From: Phascolomyces articulosus
Taxonomy: Eukaryota; Mucoromycota; Mucoromycetes; Mucorales; Lichtheimiaceae
Assembly: GCA_025677815.1 (NCBI GenBank)
Contig: JAIXMP010000010.1
Coordinates: 1,054,001 to 1,118,000, forward strand
Direction: 5' to 3'
DNA length: 64,000 nucleotides
Positions 35,695 through 47,014 of this stretch are shown here, piece by piece. The notes below the pieces were generated by a model. It saw nothing but the letters and a program-made list of their open reading frames with translations, was not told the origin of the DNA and searched no databases. A program made the position numbers and the translations under genes. Numbering within the stretch: the stretch's first letter is position 1; each line of letters begins with the position of its first letter.

Positions 35695-36155
35695 CTTTTT
35701 TTTTCTTTTGCTGGGTTGAATTAACTCCGTGAAACCTTGAAAAAAATTTTCTTACCGCCCTAAAAGACTCCGTTTAATTCGTTCCTCGGAACAGGTTACA
35801 ATTTATCAATTGACAACATTCATACTATACATAAAGATGGCTTATTGGACGTGTGGTAAAATGTATCATTATTTATTATGAAAGCCTTATCGTTTTTGAA
35901 CCTTGAAAAGTAACATGAAAGAGTGAATCAGACTGTTTGTTCATCAGGTTCATTTTTTCATCACCGACCATGACCATAAAATTTTTTTTGTTCTGAGTGA
36001 AATATTATAGGTGGTTCTCATTTGTTATAATAATTTGTATTGAGAATTCATCCATAGATGGTTTCATAAATAGAAACGTGATATGTAGTTGATTGTATTA
36101 TAGAACTATAGAACTATGCAGAACGAGCAAATTGGACAAAGGGAAACTCGAAAAA
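35695..36155. other. intergenic between the snoRNA and RMI1 genes
   Basis: These are divergent upstream regions of the U3-like RNA (minus) and RMI1 (plus). No gene is seen. Confidence 0.4.
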
Positions 36156-36225
36156 ACGCGTCGTCGCGTCGGTAAGTGGAAATAAAAAAAATACTAGGAT
36201 TCCAGACTATAAAAAAAAGACGCGT
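36156..36225 (+). promoter_or_regulatory. two MluI cell-cycle box (MCB) motifs upstream of RMI1
   Basis: ACGCGT occurs at 36156-36161 and 36220-36225, 40-110 bases before the chosen RMI1 start, with a further CGCGTC at 36165. The motif is rare in this AT-rich DNA. In fungi MCBs bind MBF-type factors and drive G1/S transcription of replication and repair genes, which suits RMI1. Confidence 0.5.
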
Positions 36226-36262
36226 CCGGAGCATGATTGGAAATTTTGGAGAAAGAAAAAAA

Positions 36263-38308
36263 ATGGACCACGCTTATACTTTACAACAGCTTCTAAAAAC
36301 AAAACATGGCATTCAAGCCAAATCAGAATATATTGAACAATGGTTACGTGAACGACCTCCACGACCGTCTGATAATCGTGACACATTACAAAGTTCCATC
36401 TTTCAACACTTTTTAATCAAAGATCTCAAAGATACATCCATGCCTACTATTCCATCGGATTTCGGCAACGATCCACTCACGTCATTTCCTCCAGGGCCTG
36501 GCATTGTATTACAAATGGTAGATACCCGTGACATTAGTAATTCAACACATTCTTTATTGAATAATTTGGCAACGGTGGCTCCAGTACGTCAGGTCTATGT
36601 ACGACGAGCCACAACGGGTGATATTCGATTCCCTCGTGGCACGTTAAGGTGGACGTTGACGGATGGGTATAAAGAAATCGTTGCTTTGGAAGATGAACGG
36701 ATTCATAGTTTGAACTTGACAACACCTTTTGGCATCAAGGTAATTAATTATATCGTTTTGGATTGAAAATGATTAAAAGGAGTGGATGGTTGAGGCTATA
36801 ATCTTTGGATTGCATACACTCTAAAAAAATCAAACACAATATATCTTAGTTGTTCATTAAACCTTGTGAAGTCCGAAGTGGTATCTTGTTTCTAAAGCCA
36901 GCCAATGTCAAAGTGTTAGGAGGTCAAGTAGAATCATTATTTGGTGGTAATATGTTGGAAGAGTTGGAACGACGATTTAAGGCGAAACTCGGGTAAGGAT
37001 TTTGATGACCTCAACATTTATATATTACCCACTTTTACTCATAAGATGGTGAAATTAGATTACTGTCTACAGGTCCATCATCTGATACTCAAGCTGCAAA
37101 TCAAGCACCACATCCCTCTGCATCCAGGTAAATAAAAATAACAACAGACACTTGACTATATAAACAACTTGAAAAAGAAAAAGACAGAATAACTTAGAAA
37201 CATTCAAATAGTACTAATAGACCAGCATCATCCATATCCCCAGTATCCACGACAATACAGCCATTATCAGCAACGAACAACAACCACGATAACGATAACA
37301 GATATAATGATGATGATGATGACGAATACGGTTTTGACGATTTCGGAGATGATTTCGATGATGAGATGGTTAGTCAAATGGAAGCACTAGAACGAGTCCG
37401 TTCGAATCCTACACAATCATCTGAGCAGCAAGAACAACTGCCTTTACCAACATCACCATCACCACAACAAATAGAAGAAGACCGGTATCAACGTGAATGG
37501 AGCTATGAAGGTCCATTAACACAAAGGTTTCTAGATGAAAAAACAGAAGACGAAGGTTCTGGGGATGATGCCATGTCATTTATTTTTGATGAACCTACAT
37601 TAGTAGCAGCTGAGAAAGGACCTTCACCCATGGATTACGAAAGCACATCACCTCTCGCCCAACAAGCTTCTCAATTAAGTCTCGCCTCGGATGATAACGA
37701 TGATTATACTCATGATAGAGATCCTGCAGAACAAAAAATAACCAATCCAACAGTAGCTCAGGTGGCAAAATATCTGCATGATGTAAATAATAATCAGACG
37801 TCAGATATTTTTTTAGCGGATCAAATCACAGTGGAAGGGGTTTGCAAGAGAGCGGTACGACTTGTTATCAAGAAGACCAGTTTCTTTATCATTGTAAAAA
37901 TGGCAGATGCTACTGAAGTCATTGAGGATGATTTCGAAACTGCATTGTATGTTAAACTTCCAAATAGTTATATTGAAGATGAATGGGGCATGACGGCAGA
38001 AGAGTATCACAATATAAAAGAGGCGAAAGGCGAGCATTATGTTCAAGAAAATGTAAACTATTTTTTTATTTTTATTTTTATATCTTCTCGCGTATAGTAT
38101 GGATGGCTGCTTGTATATTTACTTGTATCTTTTTTTTTTCTTTTAGATTTCAAAACCATGGGGAAAAAAGTATCGGGACGTACAATGTAAAGTAACTCTT
38201 GATATGACTGTCACCGAGAATGATCCTAAATTGGGACATACCATCCTTGACCCGCTGACTTATCAAGTGTTTGATTTAAAGAGTCAACAAATGAAGATAT
38301 ATAAATAA
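36263..38308 (+). CDS. RMI1: RecQ-mediated genome instability protein 1 (RMI1)
   Basis: Five exons (36263-36739, 36850-36992, 37059-37127, 37212-38052, 38147-38308) join in frame to 563 residues. The N-terminal 160 or so residues carry the RMI1 domain: a helical start (IQAKSEYIEQWLRER), then the OB-fold core with RFPRGTLRWTLTDGYKEIVA, LNLTTPFGIK and VRSGILFLKPANVKVLGGQV. An acidic, low-complexity middle (poly-Asp near DDDDDEYGFDDF) leads to a conserved C-terminal region ending YQVFDLKSQQMKIYK. RMI1 binds topoisomerase III and the RecQ helicase in the Sgs1/BLM complex that dissolves double Holliday junctions. Start choice: the ATG before DHAYTLQQLL. In-frame ATGs at 36176 and 36233 would add basic residues. 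MCB boxes precede it. Confidence 0.85.
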
Positions 38309-40017
38309 ATCGTGTATAATACCCTTTTTTCCGAACTACTATGAAGTGCATGAATATCCAATTGAATAGAGGAAAGGAGAAGAGATATAAAATGAAAGGG
38401 TATAGTCTACTACATCATACACCACTATGTAGATTGGGAATGAAAGAGTAGTAATAAGTAATTGCCAGAGTTGTGAGTTTTGATATAATTTACGTACCTA
38501 TGGTGTTTATCCATTCCTTTCGTTTATTCTACGCACATCATATTGTACCGCGGATAGTATATCCTATTTTTTTCATCTAATTATCTATCACGGTGACGTC
38601 TCTCGCAAGCCAATCGGTTTCTTAGGGATTGTGATGTGGCAATTCTAGAAAAAAAAAGGAAATTTTTCCACGGTTTTTCAAATGGATCTTATAATATCCA
38701 TGAGGTCATTATGGCACCATTTTTTACTTGGATAATCATAATTATGCATTGTTCTATTTTAGAACTATAGTCATTATATCGTACATGGCATCATATTTTT
38801 TATTACAAATACGTAAGAAATAAAATTGAGTTTTTTTCTAATCATCAAACTAAACCTCACTTGGTTGCGAAATGCAAAAACTATGGAGTATAACCAATCG
38901 AATCGATGGTGTTTCTTCTATTGAACCGTTAATAATCAAATAAGATAAAAAAAACCATTAAAGTTGGATGTGCTTCTTTTTAGATGACCGGCAGCAACGG
39001 TATTCCTTTATTGAGAAGAAAACTCCCTTTTTGAAAAAAATCATATCAAAAATTTTTATTTTTCTAGCATTTTCCAGTGTCTGTTTTTTTATAGTTCATG
39101 CACCCACTAAGAAAGAAGAATTGATTATGCAAAAAGAAAATTGAAGTACGTAAAAAACAATTAAAAATTATGAAAAAGATATTCGATATTTATGAAAATG
39201 TTATAATTATGAAACTATCCAGTTATTCGAAATATATTCAGTTTTTTTTATTCAAGATAATATATTTAGAAAATATCGAAAATCGTACAAAAATACACAA
39301 TGGATAACTTATTAAATCTTTAATAAATTATGATTCTTTTTTCCTAAAGTCATATATATCTTTGGTAAAAATAATTTGAATGATTGAGTCATTGTCATAT
39401 TCAATAGCTACATTATTATTGTTTACACTAACACTTCATTGCTTATATAAACACAACACATTAGATTGTGGACTATTATTTTTCATATGCATTTTTTTGC
39501 GGTTGAAGTTCTTTTTTATTCTGTCAAGGCCGTTTAGGAGATAGAAAAATGCGCAGTAAGATCTTTTGCTTAATAATACTTTTGTTGTTCATGCTTGTCA
39601 ATTTATTATTATCAAGATATCTGGTGTAACCTTGGGTACTGCTCTTTTTTTTTTGAGAAAGAGCGATCCCCACACTATAATCCCCGCATTGACATTGATT
39701 TTCATGATAGCCGTGGCTGCGGATCAAAGAAATCTGCTGGCATTTTTGAGTAATAAGATCAGAAGCTGACCTTATAATGACTCACAGAAATTCAAAAACA
39801 TAAACTGTCATATAGTATAATTTTTGCATCCGTCAGCAAGGCTTCTATCCATTCATTTTGGATATAAATACGCCACAAATTCACTCTCATCAATTATTAT
39901 TTTATTGTAACTGAAAAACAATATCACTGCTCCATCCACATATTCTTCTTTTTTTAATTGACCTGTCATTATAAAAAATTACATTCAATTCATCCCACCT
40001 CATTCAATCAATCAAAC
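38309..40017. other. intergenic, with one short hydrophobic ORF
   Basis: AT-rich DNA. A TATA-like element (39442-39450) precedes a 25-codon ORF at 39549-39626 coding a signal-like peptide (MRSKIFCLIILLLFMLVNLL). Another frame (39566-39769) runs through the same place. Neither is secure. A TATA element (ATATAAATA at about 39862-39870) precedes the small Ser-rich gene that follows. Confidence 0.4.
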
Positions 40018-40242
40018 ATGTCTATTGCTCCCGAGAAAACTAATATCAAGTCTTCTATCCTTTCGGACAAGTCTCCTGATCATACCGGTTTGTCGTCGTC
40101 AATCACTAACAAGGAATCAGAACCTTCCTCTTCTTCTTCCTCTGGTTTGAAAAAGAAGGCGAAGGCTATTCTTCATGGACTTGCCAGTGGTCCAACTCAA
40201 GATCGTAGCGAGGCAACAATCCATTACCTTGCGCATAAATAA
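40018..40242 (+). CDS. small Ser-rich protein, family member A
   Basis: I do not recognise this family. It is a single-exon gene of 74 residues with a TATA box about 150 bases upstream. The N-terminal half is polar, and a Ser run (SSSSSS) leads into a basic helix-like motif SGLKKKAKAILHGLASGPTQ and ends IHYLAHK. The motif recurs in the genes at 45.5 and 50.7 kb. There is no signal peptide, membrane span or Cys. The ATG at 40018 was chosen because it begins the polar Ser-rich sequence. An in-frame ATG 20 codons upstream lies in leader-like sequence. Confidence 0.6.
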   Translation: MSIAPEKTNIKSSILSDKSPDHTGLSSSITNKESEPSSSSSSGLKKKAKAILHGLASGPTQDRSEATIHYLAHK

Positions 40243-41926
40243 AATATTTATATAATTAGTGTGTGGATCCTATTCCATATACTACGGTTGCAAATACTAT
40301 CATTTAGATATGTATCAGCTTAGACGCATTTTACATAATTTATATATAATTTGTACACTATGATACTTGTTTTTTTTAGATAATAGAATACTATATAATA
40401 ATAAACTATTTTTTTTAATAATTTCAATATTTGTACAAGAAAAAACAATTGATATTTATTATTATTTCTTATAATAGTTTCTTATTCATTGCTGAAATAG
40501 AGTGTTGTGGAAAGTATCTTCTGTCGCATATAGTCTATTCTATAAATGAGTAATGATAAAACGTGTGGATATAGTCGTTTATTCACTGACGATGACTCAT
40601 TCATATTTATATAAATTGACAAAATATTGGTTCAGGATTACCTATATTACATATATAATAGAAGAGAAAAAATAGTTGCTAAGTTAATAATTCATATAAT
40701 ATATAAATAACACAGATGAAATACACTGTCATTTCAATTCATTTGGAACAGGGTATTTATGTAACTACTCTCATTGTCGATCTATGTTCACCAATATATA
40801 TTTAGCGGTGCCTCTATGACTTTATTACCATTCTGGTGAGTGGCCACAAACTGAAAAAAAAAGAATAGCTGTATACCTAAATGTTCAATCTAGAATCTAT
40901 ATTCATTGACTGTGGCCTATAAAATTAACTATTATTTATTCCAACGAAAAAGTTATCATGACACATTTACCGTCACTATTTTTCGTTACAATTCCTCTGT
41001 TGTTAGATATCGCCTTAGTTATATCTCTGTTGATATGAGCTTATCGACATTGTATATGAAATTAAAAATTTGGACAGATGCTGTAGCAGTACATATATAG
41101 ATGATAGTAACTTCAGTATTATTTATCTCATTATTATAGATAGATGTTTACGAAGATAAGGACATAGAGTCTAGATATTATTTAATAAATATTGCTTATA
41201 TCATCACTAAGCTAAGATACCTATATATATTGTATCAATATAGAGTATTCATCATGGTATTATGATAATGAAACGGCTGTTGGAAAGTTGGGAGTATCAG
41301 CATTATTGATGTTGTGGCACAAAAAATGGTAGATATTGGTATGCAACATTCCAGGCCCTTTCCAGTGGTAAGATCAAGTGGTACATCAAACAACTGGCTT
41401 AGCTTCTGATTGTTACACTTGCACAAACAATTTTTTATCGTCAAGGATGAGATGAAAAATATTGCAAACAAGCGTCTCGACTTCTTTTTCTTGATTTTTA
41501 CCATTTTCCCATCTCCATCGAAACCCGTCCTTTTTAATACTCTATCAACTATTCTTTTTTTCTCGGATTATTGATACCTGAAACAGTCATTAAATAAAAA
41601 GCTACTACAATATATTATTAAATTATAAATCAACAATTTCTCGCTAAACGGTTATTTGTGATAAAGGCTCCAGTATTTTGGTTGTGAGGTATAGTTCTAT
41701 CGAACAACCATATTACTCTATAGTAAGATATGACATCCATATATATATGAATTTGGTGACTAATAAGCGTTATTATATAGTAATACATTAGGTCACCATG
41801 TATATCACTTACGAAAGTAAGCAACGCGACTTCTATTTGGTAAAGAAATTCCTCCTACCTTTTTTTCAAAGCAGTACACCTACGTATATTATTGAAAGGA
41901 ACACACAATTTTCAAAAAAGTTACCC
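40243..41926. other. intergenic, AT-rich
   Basis: No gene is supported. A minus-strand frame at 41504-41235 (89 codons) is mildly protein-like but has no domain or context. The frame of the next gene is already open from 41798. Confidence 0.4.
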
Positions 41927-43540
41927 ATGATGATACCAAAGCCGGAATATATGCCCAGTAAACTTGTTCGAATATCGGATATGAAATTAGTCCGAGGATC
42001 TGAAGTAAACGAAGGGTATTGCACGATATCCTATTCCTGGAACCAATCCGGGGAGGTCATACCAGCTGATATCACAGGGAAATCCAAGAGGATTGACGAA
42101 GGCAAGCACAGGATCATCTTTCCAGCAAAAACTGTTAGGCAACGACCTAGAGGCCGAAAAAGAATTCCCCGCAAAGTCAAGTTTGTCAAATTTGAAGGCA
42201 TCATTCAACAAATTGGCAAAGATTTTAATATCAAATATATTTGGTTTGATCAAATGTGTATTGATCAAGACAATCCCGAGGAAAAGCATCGAGAAATACG
42301 AAACATGTATAAAACATATACGAATGCGTATTGCACCATTGCATTGTTACCTGAATTGAAGAGAATAGGGCCAATACTTCGACAAGAGGATGGAAAATTT
42401 GTCTGGAACTTTCATTTGGACATAGAAGATATACAAGGTTCCCAGTGGATTAAAAGGCTCTGGTGTCTAGAAGAGACTTTGTTGTCTTCCAATATAATTT
42501 TAGTTGGCAGAAATGTCAGCTGTCGATGGGATCGTTTACAAACTGATATTTCGATATTTCGTCAACCAGTCACACTCACCGTTGGCAATATTCTACACTA
42601 TGCACATGTACGAAAGAGTACCAATGATCACGATCGAGTATTTGCACTTGGCCATCTTTTTACTGATGTTATGAAGGAAATTGTTGTTGATTATAAGCAA
42701 CCTCTAGAAGAATTAATGATCCAGTTTTATGGGCTTTTGGCGAAAAAGGATCTATCCATTCTATGCTTTTCATCTCACAATAGATATAAAGTAATGGGGC
42801 GAGACCTACTTATCGAAGGTGACAACGACAAAAAGGACAAAGAAGAGTACGAGGTTCCCATCCAAAAGTTCAACTATCTTCCGTCTTGGTCAGGTATTGC
42901 GGGAGAACATTCCATTCAACATTTTACAACATCTTTTAAAAACTACACCATCAATGGCAGATTCATGCAAGTGACGTGTGCTGGACTCATGAATCATGAT
43001 ATCCAAAGTCAAAAGTCCAAAACTCATTACCGTGATCTACTACTGGCACCTTCTTTACCGCGAAAAGAAGCCCTTGATACCGTGAGTGCTGCTAATAATA
43101 ATAATAAAAGATGGAGACTTGTTATATCGGCTCGATTACTTTCTGATTCTACGACCGTCAAGTATATACGAATTGCTCACGAATATACAGGAACGCTGAC
43201 TGACCATCATGTTCATTGTTTTGCTGAAAAACTTTGGGAAATCGCACACTTTGTACCAATTCACAATGATAATCTGTTCTGGGCGGACGACTCCTTTTTT
43301 AAAATGAGCAAATGCGCTTCTTTTAATTTTAGATTAACAGAAGAGTTTCAAGAATTATCTCAATATGTGATACTCTCAGGAATCCAATTCGACATGGGTA
43401 ACTCTTACATAGATAGCCCAGTCATCAAGAGCGACGAAGCTGGGCACTACACGGCTATTGGATATTGTCAAGTGAATGAAGGAAATTATCTCCTCTCTGA
43501 TTTCAACTCCCAACAAGAACAAACATTTTCAATTCAATAA
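41927..43540 (+). CDS. HET-domain-like protein
   Basis: Single-exon gene of 537 residues from this start. Frame and an upstream ATG extend to 41798 (580 residues). The HET domain blocks are visible: YCTISYSWNQSGE (consensus YxALSYxWG), then IKYIWFDQMCIDQDNPEEKH with EIRNMYKTYTNAYCTIALLP, then SQWIKRLWCLEETLLSSNII (the W..R.W..QE block). A later segment (RKSTNDHDRVFALGHLF) resembles the family's DR.FALLGL region. In ascomycetes HET proteins trigger cell death on fusion of incompatible hyphae. In early-diverging fungi the role is unknown, and no partner domain (NACHT, prion or WD) is visible. The C-terminal 200 residues are not recognised. The N-terminal 43 residues of the longer form look non-conserved. 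Confidence 0.75.
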   Translation: MMIPKPEYMPSKLVRISDMKLVRGSEVNEGYCTISYSWNQSGEVIPADITGKSKRIDEGKHRIIFPAKTVRQRPRGRKRIPRKVKFVKFEGIIQQIGKDFNIKYIWFDQMCIDQDNPEEKHREIRNMYKTYTNAYCTIALLPELKRIGPILRQEDGKFVWNFHLDIEDIQGSQWIKRLWCLEETLLSSNIILVGRNVSCRWDRLQTDISIFRQPVTLTVGNILHYAHVRKSTNDHDRVFALGHLFTDVMKEIVVDYKQPLEELMIQFYGLLAKKDLSILCFSSHNRYKVMGRDLLIEGDNDKKDKEEYEVPIQKFNYLPSWSGIAGEHSIQHFTTSFKNYTINGRFMQVTCAGLMNHDIQSQKSKTHYRDLLLAPSLPRKEALDTVSAANNNNKRWRLVISARLLSDSTTVKYIRIAHEYTGTLTDHHVHCFAEKLWEIAHFVPIHNDNLFWADDSFFKMSKCASFNFRLTEEFQELSQYVILSGIQFDMGNSYIDSPVIKSDEAGHYTAIGYCQVNEGNYLLSDFNSQQEQTFSIQ

Positions 43541-45527
43541 AAGAAATATTTTATTTTTCAGATTGCCATACTATATGCTATGTAGAAGTTGTAAATGTTT
43601 TTTGTTACCCTGTAACCCAATATACCGATTACATCTATTCTATCCATGTCAATTACTCTTATACAAAGTGGGTCAGCTTTACTGCAGAATAATAGTACAA
43701 GAAAAAAAACAATTGATACCCACTAGATTGTGTAGTTATATATTAGTACATCAACATTCTATACGTCTCCAAATACATTGATTTCCAAATGACTTGTTCT
43801 TCATTGTCAAGATCACCATGCCAAGATAAGAATATACATCAAAATATCTTGGAAGAAAAAAATATATTCATATGAAAATGAAATTCATATTAATAAAGGA
43901 TCTGGTGATTTCGTCGTTGTCATCGTCGTCAAAAAAAAAAAAAAAACGTAATGCTGAAAAATAGACACATTCAACGTCATGACAAAAATAACCCATCCTA
44001 TATCACGTAGCTAAGGTAGCATTACTATATACCTCCAATCATCGCTGTTTTTGCTGTGCTCTTTTTACTTTTTGGTTTTATATCCTTATCGCCGTTGTCA
44101 TCACCATGGGTGTCTTTTTTTGTTTGTGGATTAGTAATCCAAGAAAAAAATATGATCCTGTATCATAATAAAAGGCATCTTGCGTGCCATACATCCCACA
44201 TCTTTCCATATTGGACCTTTATAGCAAGAACAGCTATAATTAGGTAAGGAAAACATAAAAGAGATATATTGTGTTAAGCTAACTGCGAATTAATTTTTTT
44301 TTTCTCACTCGAATTAATTTGTTGCAAGTTGTTTCTCATTGTTATATGTTGGCCCAACACCATAAAAAAAGAGGAATCGTCGAAATGTTTTAAAACATGG
44401 ATCAGTGAAAAGCATCATGTATAATCAACAGTAAAATAATAAATGAAAAGAAAGGGTAAAGCTTAAAAAATGTGCGCTGGCTCAAGAAAAATTTATGTAA
44501 TTTGTTACACTATATGATCGCATGATGTACACAAAACAAACTCTCTGTTGTAGTCTAATCAACAGAATCTGGCTCGTTGTACTCATAATTTTCCAAGGAA
44601 ATCAAGCAACCAGAAGCGTGACAAGAAAAATTGCCTAAAACGAGTATTTTACTTAATTAAGCAATCAATCGACGGAGGCTGTGGCATGTTTTACTACTGT
44701 ATACTATCTTTACCCGTCATGTCTTGCAATCAAGATCATTATTTGACCAAGATCAAACGGCTTTTTCATGTTATTTTATCCATTCATGTTTTATATATCA
44801 ATTAACTTATAAGTAATAAATGTTCCTATTGAAGTTGTAAAAGTAATAAAAGTGCTATTATAAGAATTGAATCAAATAGATCATAACACAAACGCTTTTC
44901 AACAAATGCTGTCATTATTGCTGCTTTCTATTACAAATGACATCATAACGATAGTTGGCTAAAAAAAAAAAAAATGAAATCCCCCTTCTAAAAAAATGAA
45001 TTGCACAAAAAAGAACCATATTATGTCAATTGATTGCTCCAGAGGACGTTCTACAGTGCAAAAAAAAAAAAAAATAAAAAATAAAAAAAAAAGTAAGAGT
45101 CATCGATAAATGATCACCACTTTCTCGGAGCGAATATTTACACGTCCTTATTTATGCCGCAGCAATATATTTTACCATAATGGAATTCGATAAATTTTTG
45201 AATATATACAAAGAACGCCACATGTTTTGCGTCGTAGCTCTCAGATATATTCCATTGGATCTTATCTTGTGATGCTTGGATTAATAATGAGTAACGAGCT
45301 CCAATGAAATGGATCAGATCCGTCCGCGGAGGACTATTGCGATATAAAAACACCCATCACAAACACCAGATCGAATGACGCGTCAACAGGATTTATTTGT
45401 CATATAATTGATGCATAATCTGATTTGATTCCACTGGATATGCCAAGATAAAAATGCATATAAATACCCTGCAAAAATCTCTTGGAGATTGTTTTTTTCT
45501 TTACGAAGTCAAACAATAAAACCAAGA
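43541..45527. other. intergenic, AT-rich
   Basis: Poly-A runs lie near 43931-43946, 44961-44973 and 45060-45093. A minus-strand frame at 45353-45138 (71 codons) has balanced composition and could be a gene relic, but no domain is recognised. An ACGCGT motif (about 45379) and a TATA element (ATATAAATA, about 45459-45467) precede the next small gene. Confidence 0.4.
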
Positions 45528-45851
45528 ATGCCTTCTTTCTCCAAGAAATCAAATCAAGTTGCAACTACTACTGGTGATGTACCTCCATCCGATAGGGCTG
45601 GCCATAATCAAGAAACAATGAACATCCATCATGGCAGTTCACCTGGTCATAATACAAAGGGTGTTAAGTTTTATAACGATAACGATTCCATAATTAGTTC
45701 TATTGGAAGTAGTGAAACTGATGAGCAAAAACAATCTTCTTCTAGTAGCTTCAAGAACAAGGCCAAAAATGTTTTCCAGGCCCTTAATCGTGATCCTACT
45801 AATACAACCCCATCCCAAGTCAAAGCTGACTATCTTTTGTACCGTAGATAG
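45528..45851 (+). CDS. small Ser-rich protein, family member B
   Basis: I do not recognise this family. It is a single-exon gene of 107 residues. The N-terminus is polar and Asn/Gly/His-rich (MPSFSKKSNQVATTTGDVPP). A Ser run then leads into SSSSSFKNKAKNVFQALNRD and the end ADYLLYRR. The C-terminal part aligns with members A (40.0 kb) and C (50.7 kb): Ser run, hydrophobic pair, K-x-K-x-K, then an amphipathic stretch with a Leu and a Pro, then a YL-basic end in A and B. The start is the ATG whose first residues (MPS) match member C. A strong TATA element lies about 65 bases upstream. It is probably cytosolic or nuclear, as no targeting signal is seen. Confidence 0.6.
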   Translation: MPSFSKKSNQVATTTGDVPPSDRAGHNQETMNIHHGSSPGHNTKGVKFYNDNDSIISSIGSSETDEQKQSSSSSFKNKAKNVFQALNRDPTNTTPSQVKADYLLYRR

Positions 45852-47014
45852 ATTTTTTTTATAGTCATATTTTTTTTTGTCATATTATTATTTTTGTAGT
45901 GGGGGCTTCAATTTAAATAACAATTTTGTAAAAACATGCAGTATATTATAAAAAAAATATTCATTATTATTATTATTTCTCTATGTAATTTAATTTTGAA
46001 TTGAGGTATGAGTATAATAAAATTTTGAATCAGGAATTTTACACGAATAACTATGTTCCTCAATGCATCTATTGCTGCAACAACAGTGCTAAAAGCTTAA
46101 ATAGTTTTTATTCTTACTGATTTACTTGATGGATACTGTACTCCTTAGGAGTTTTTGGTTTCTTCTCTCCTGAAAGTAAACGTACGTAAGAAGAGATAAT
46201 AAAATACAATACGTAGTAGTATACAAGGAAAAACGCTGCATGTAACACTATACAGATAATTTCATACAAACATATATTATGATGTTAATCTTTGGAGAAT
46301 AAAGCAAAAGCCAGGAAGTTGTTTCTTGGAGATTGGAAAATACAGGATAATCAGCTCCTTGAGAATTACCAATTTAGGCCAAAATTGATGCAAATACTGA
46401 TCCAATACACATTTATACTGAGATCTGTAATTTTTTCCCTTTGAATAATACCAATTGATTACGTAGGGCTATCATCCTTCATTTTTTATATGACTGTTCA
46501 ATATATAACTATTTTTTTCAGCCAATTTTTTATATATAGTTTCTATGGTGGATGATTATTTTTTCGATGAGGTTTTTTCTCGCCAACATATTATTTTTAT
46601 TCAACTTTCTAATTTCTTTTTGATGGTGAAATATGTTTTTTTTGCAAAGAAAGTTTATTGCTTCTATTTTATGTGACCGAGCTTTTGTTGTCATATTTGT
46701 ACCAAATTGATTCAAATGCAGTCTTTCTCCCATTAACTTATTTATGACGATAATGTCAAAATGGGGTCTTGTTTCGTATCAAGCACACATATGTATTTTT
46801 ACGTATAATTAGGTGTATATATATATTATTATCTTTAATAACTTTTAGCGATAAGAAGCGGCATTGGTTTATTTTGTTAAAGTTTACTCAGAAATATAGT
46901 TTTATTTTCTTTTATTAGAATATAATACAATAGGCAGTAGTTGGATTAAATAGTATATGTACAATGGGTAATTAAATTCAATGTGTTGAGGAAAAAAAAA
47001 AGAGGAAGAGGAAA
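45852..47014. other. intergenic
   Basis: AT-rich DNA holding the 3' flanks of member B and of the convergent F-box gene. No gene is seen. Confidence 0.45.

Noticed and set aside
39549..39626. 25-residue signal-like peptide ORF with a TATA element 100 bases upstream
   Set aside because: Too short to separate from chance hydrophobic AT-rich translation, and no mature peptide follows in frame.
45138..45353. 71-codon minus-strand frame between the HET-like gene and member B
   Set aside because: Protein-like residues, but no domain, no exon signals and no relation to neighbours that I could see.
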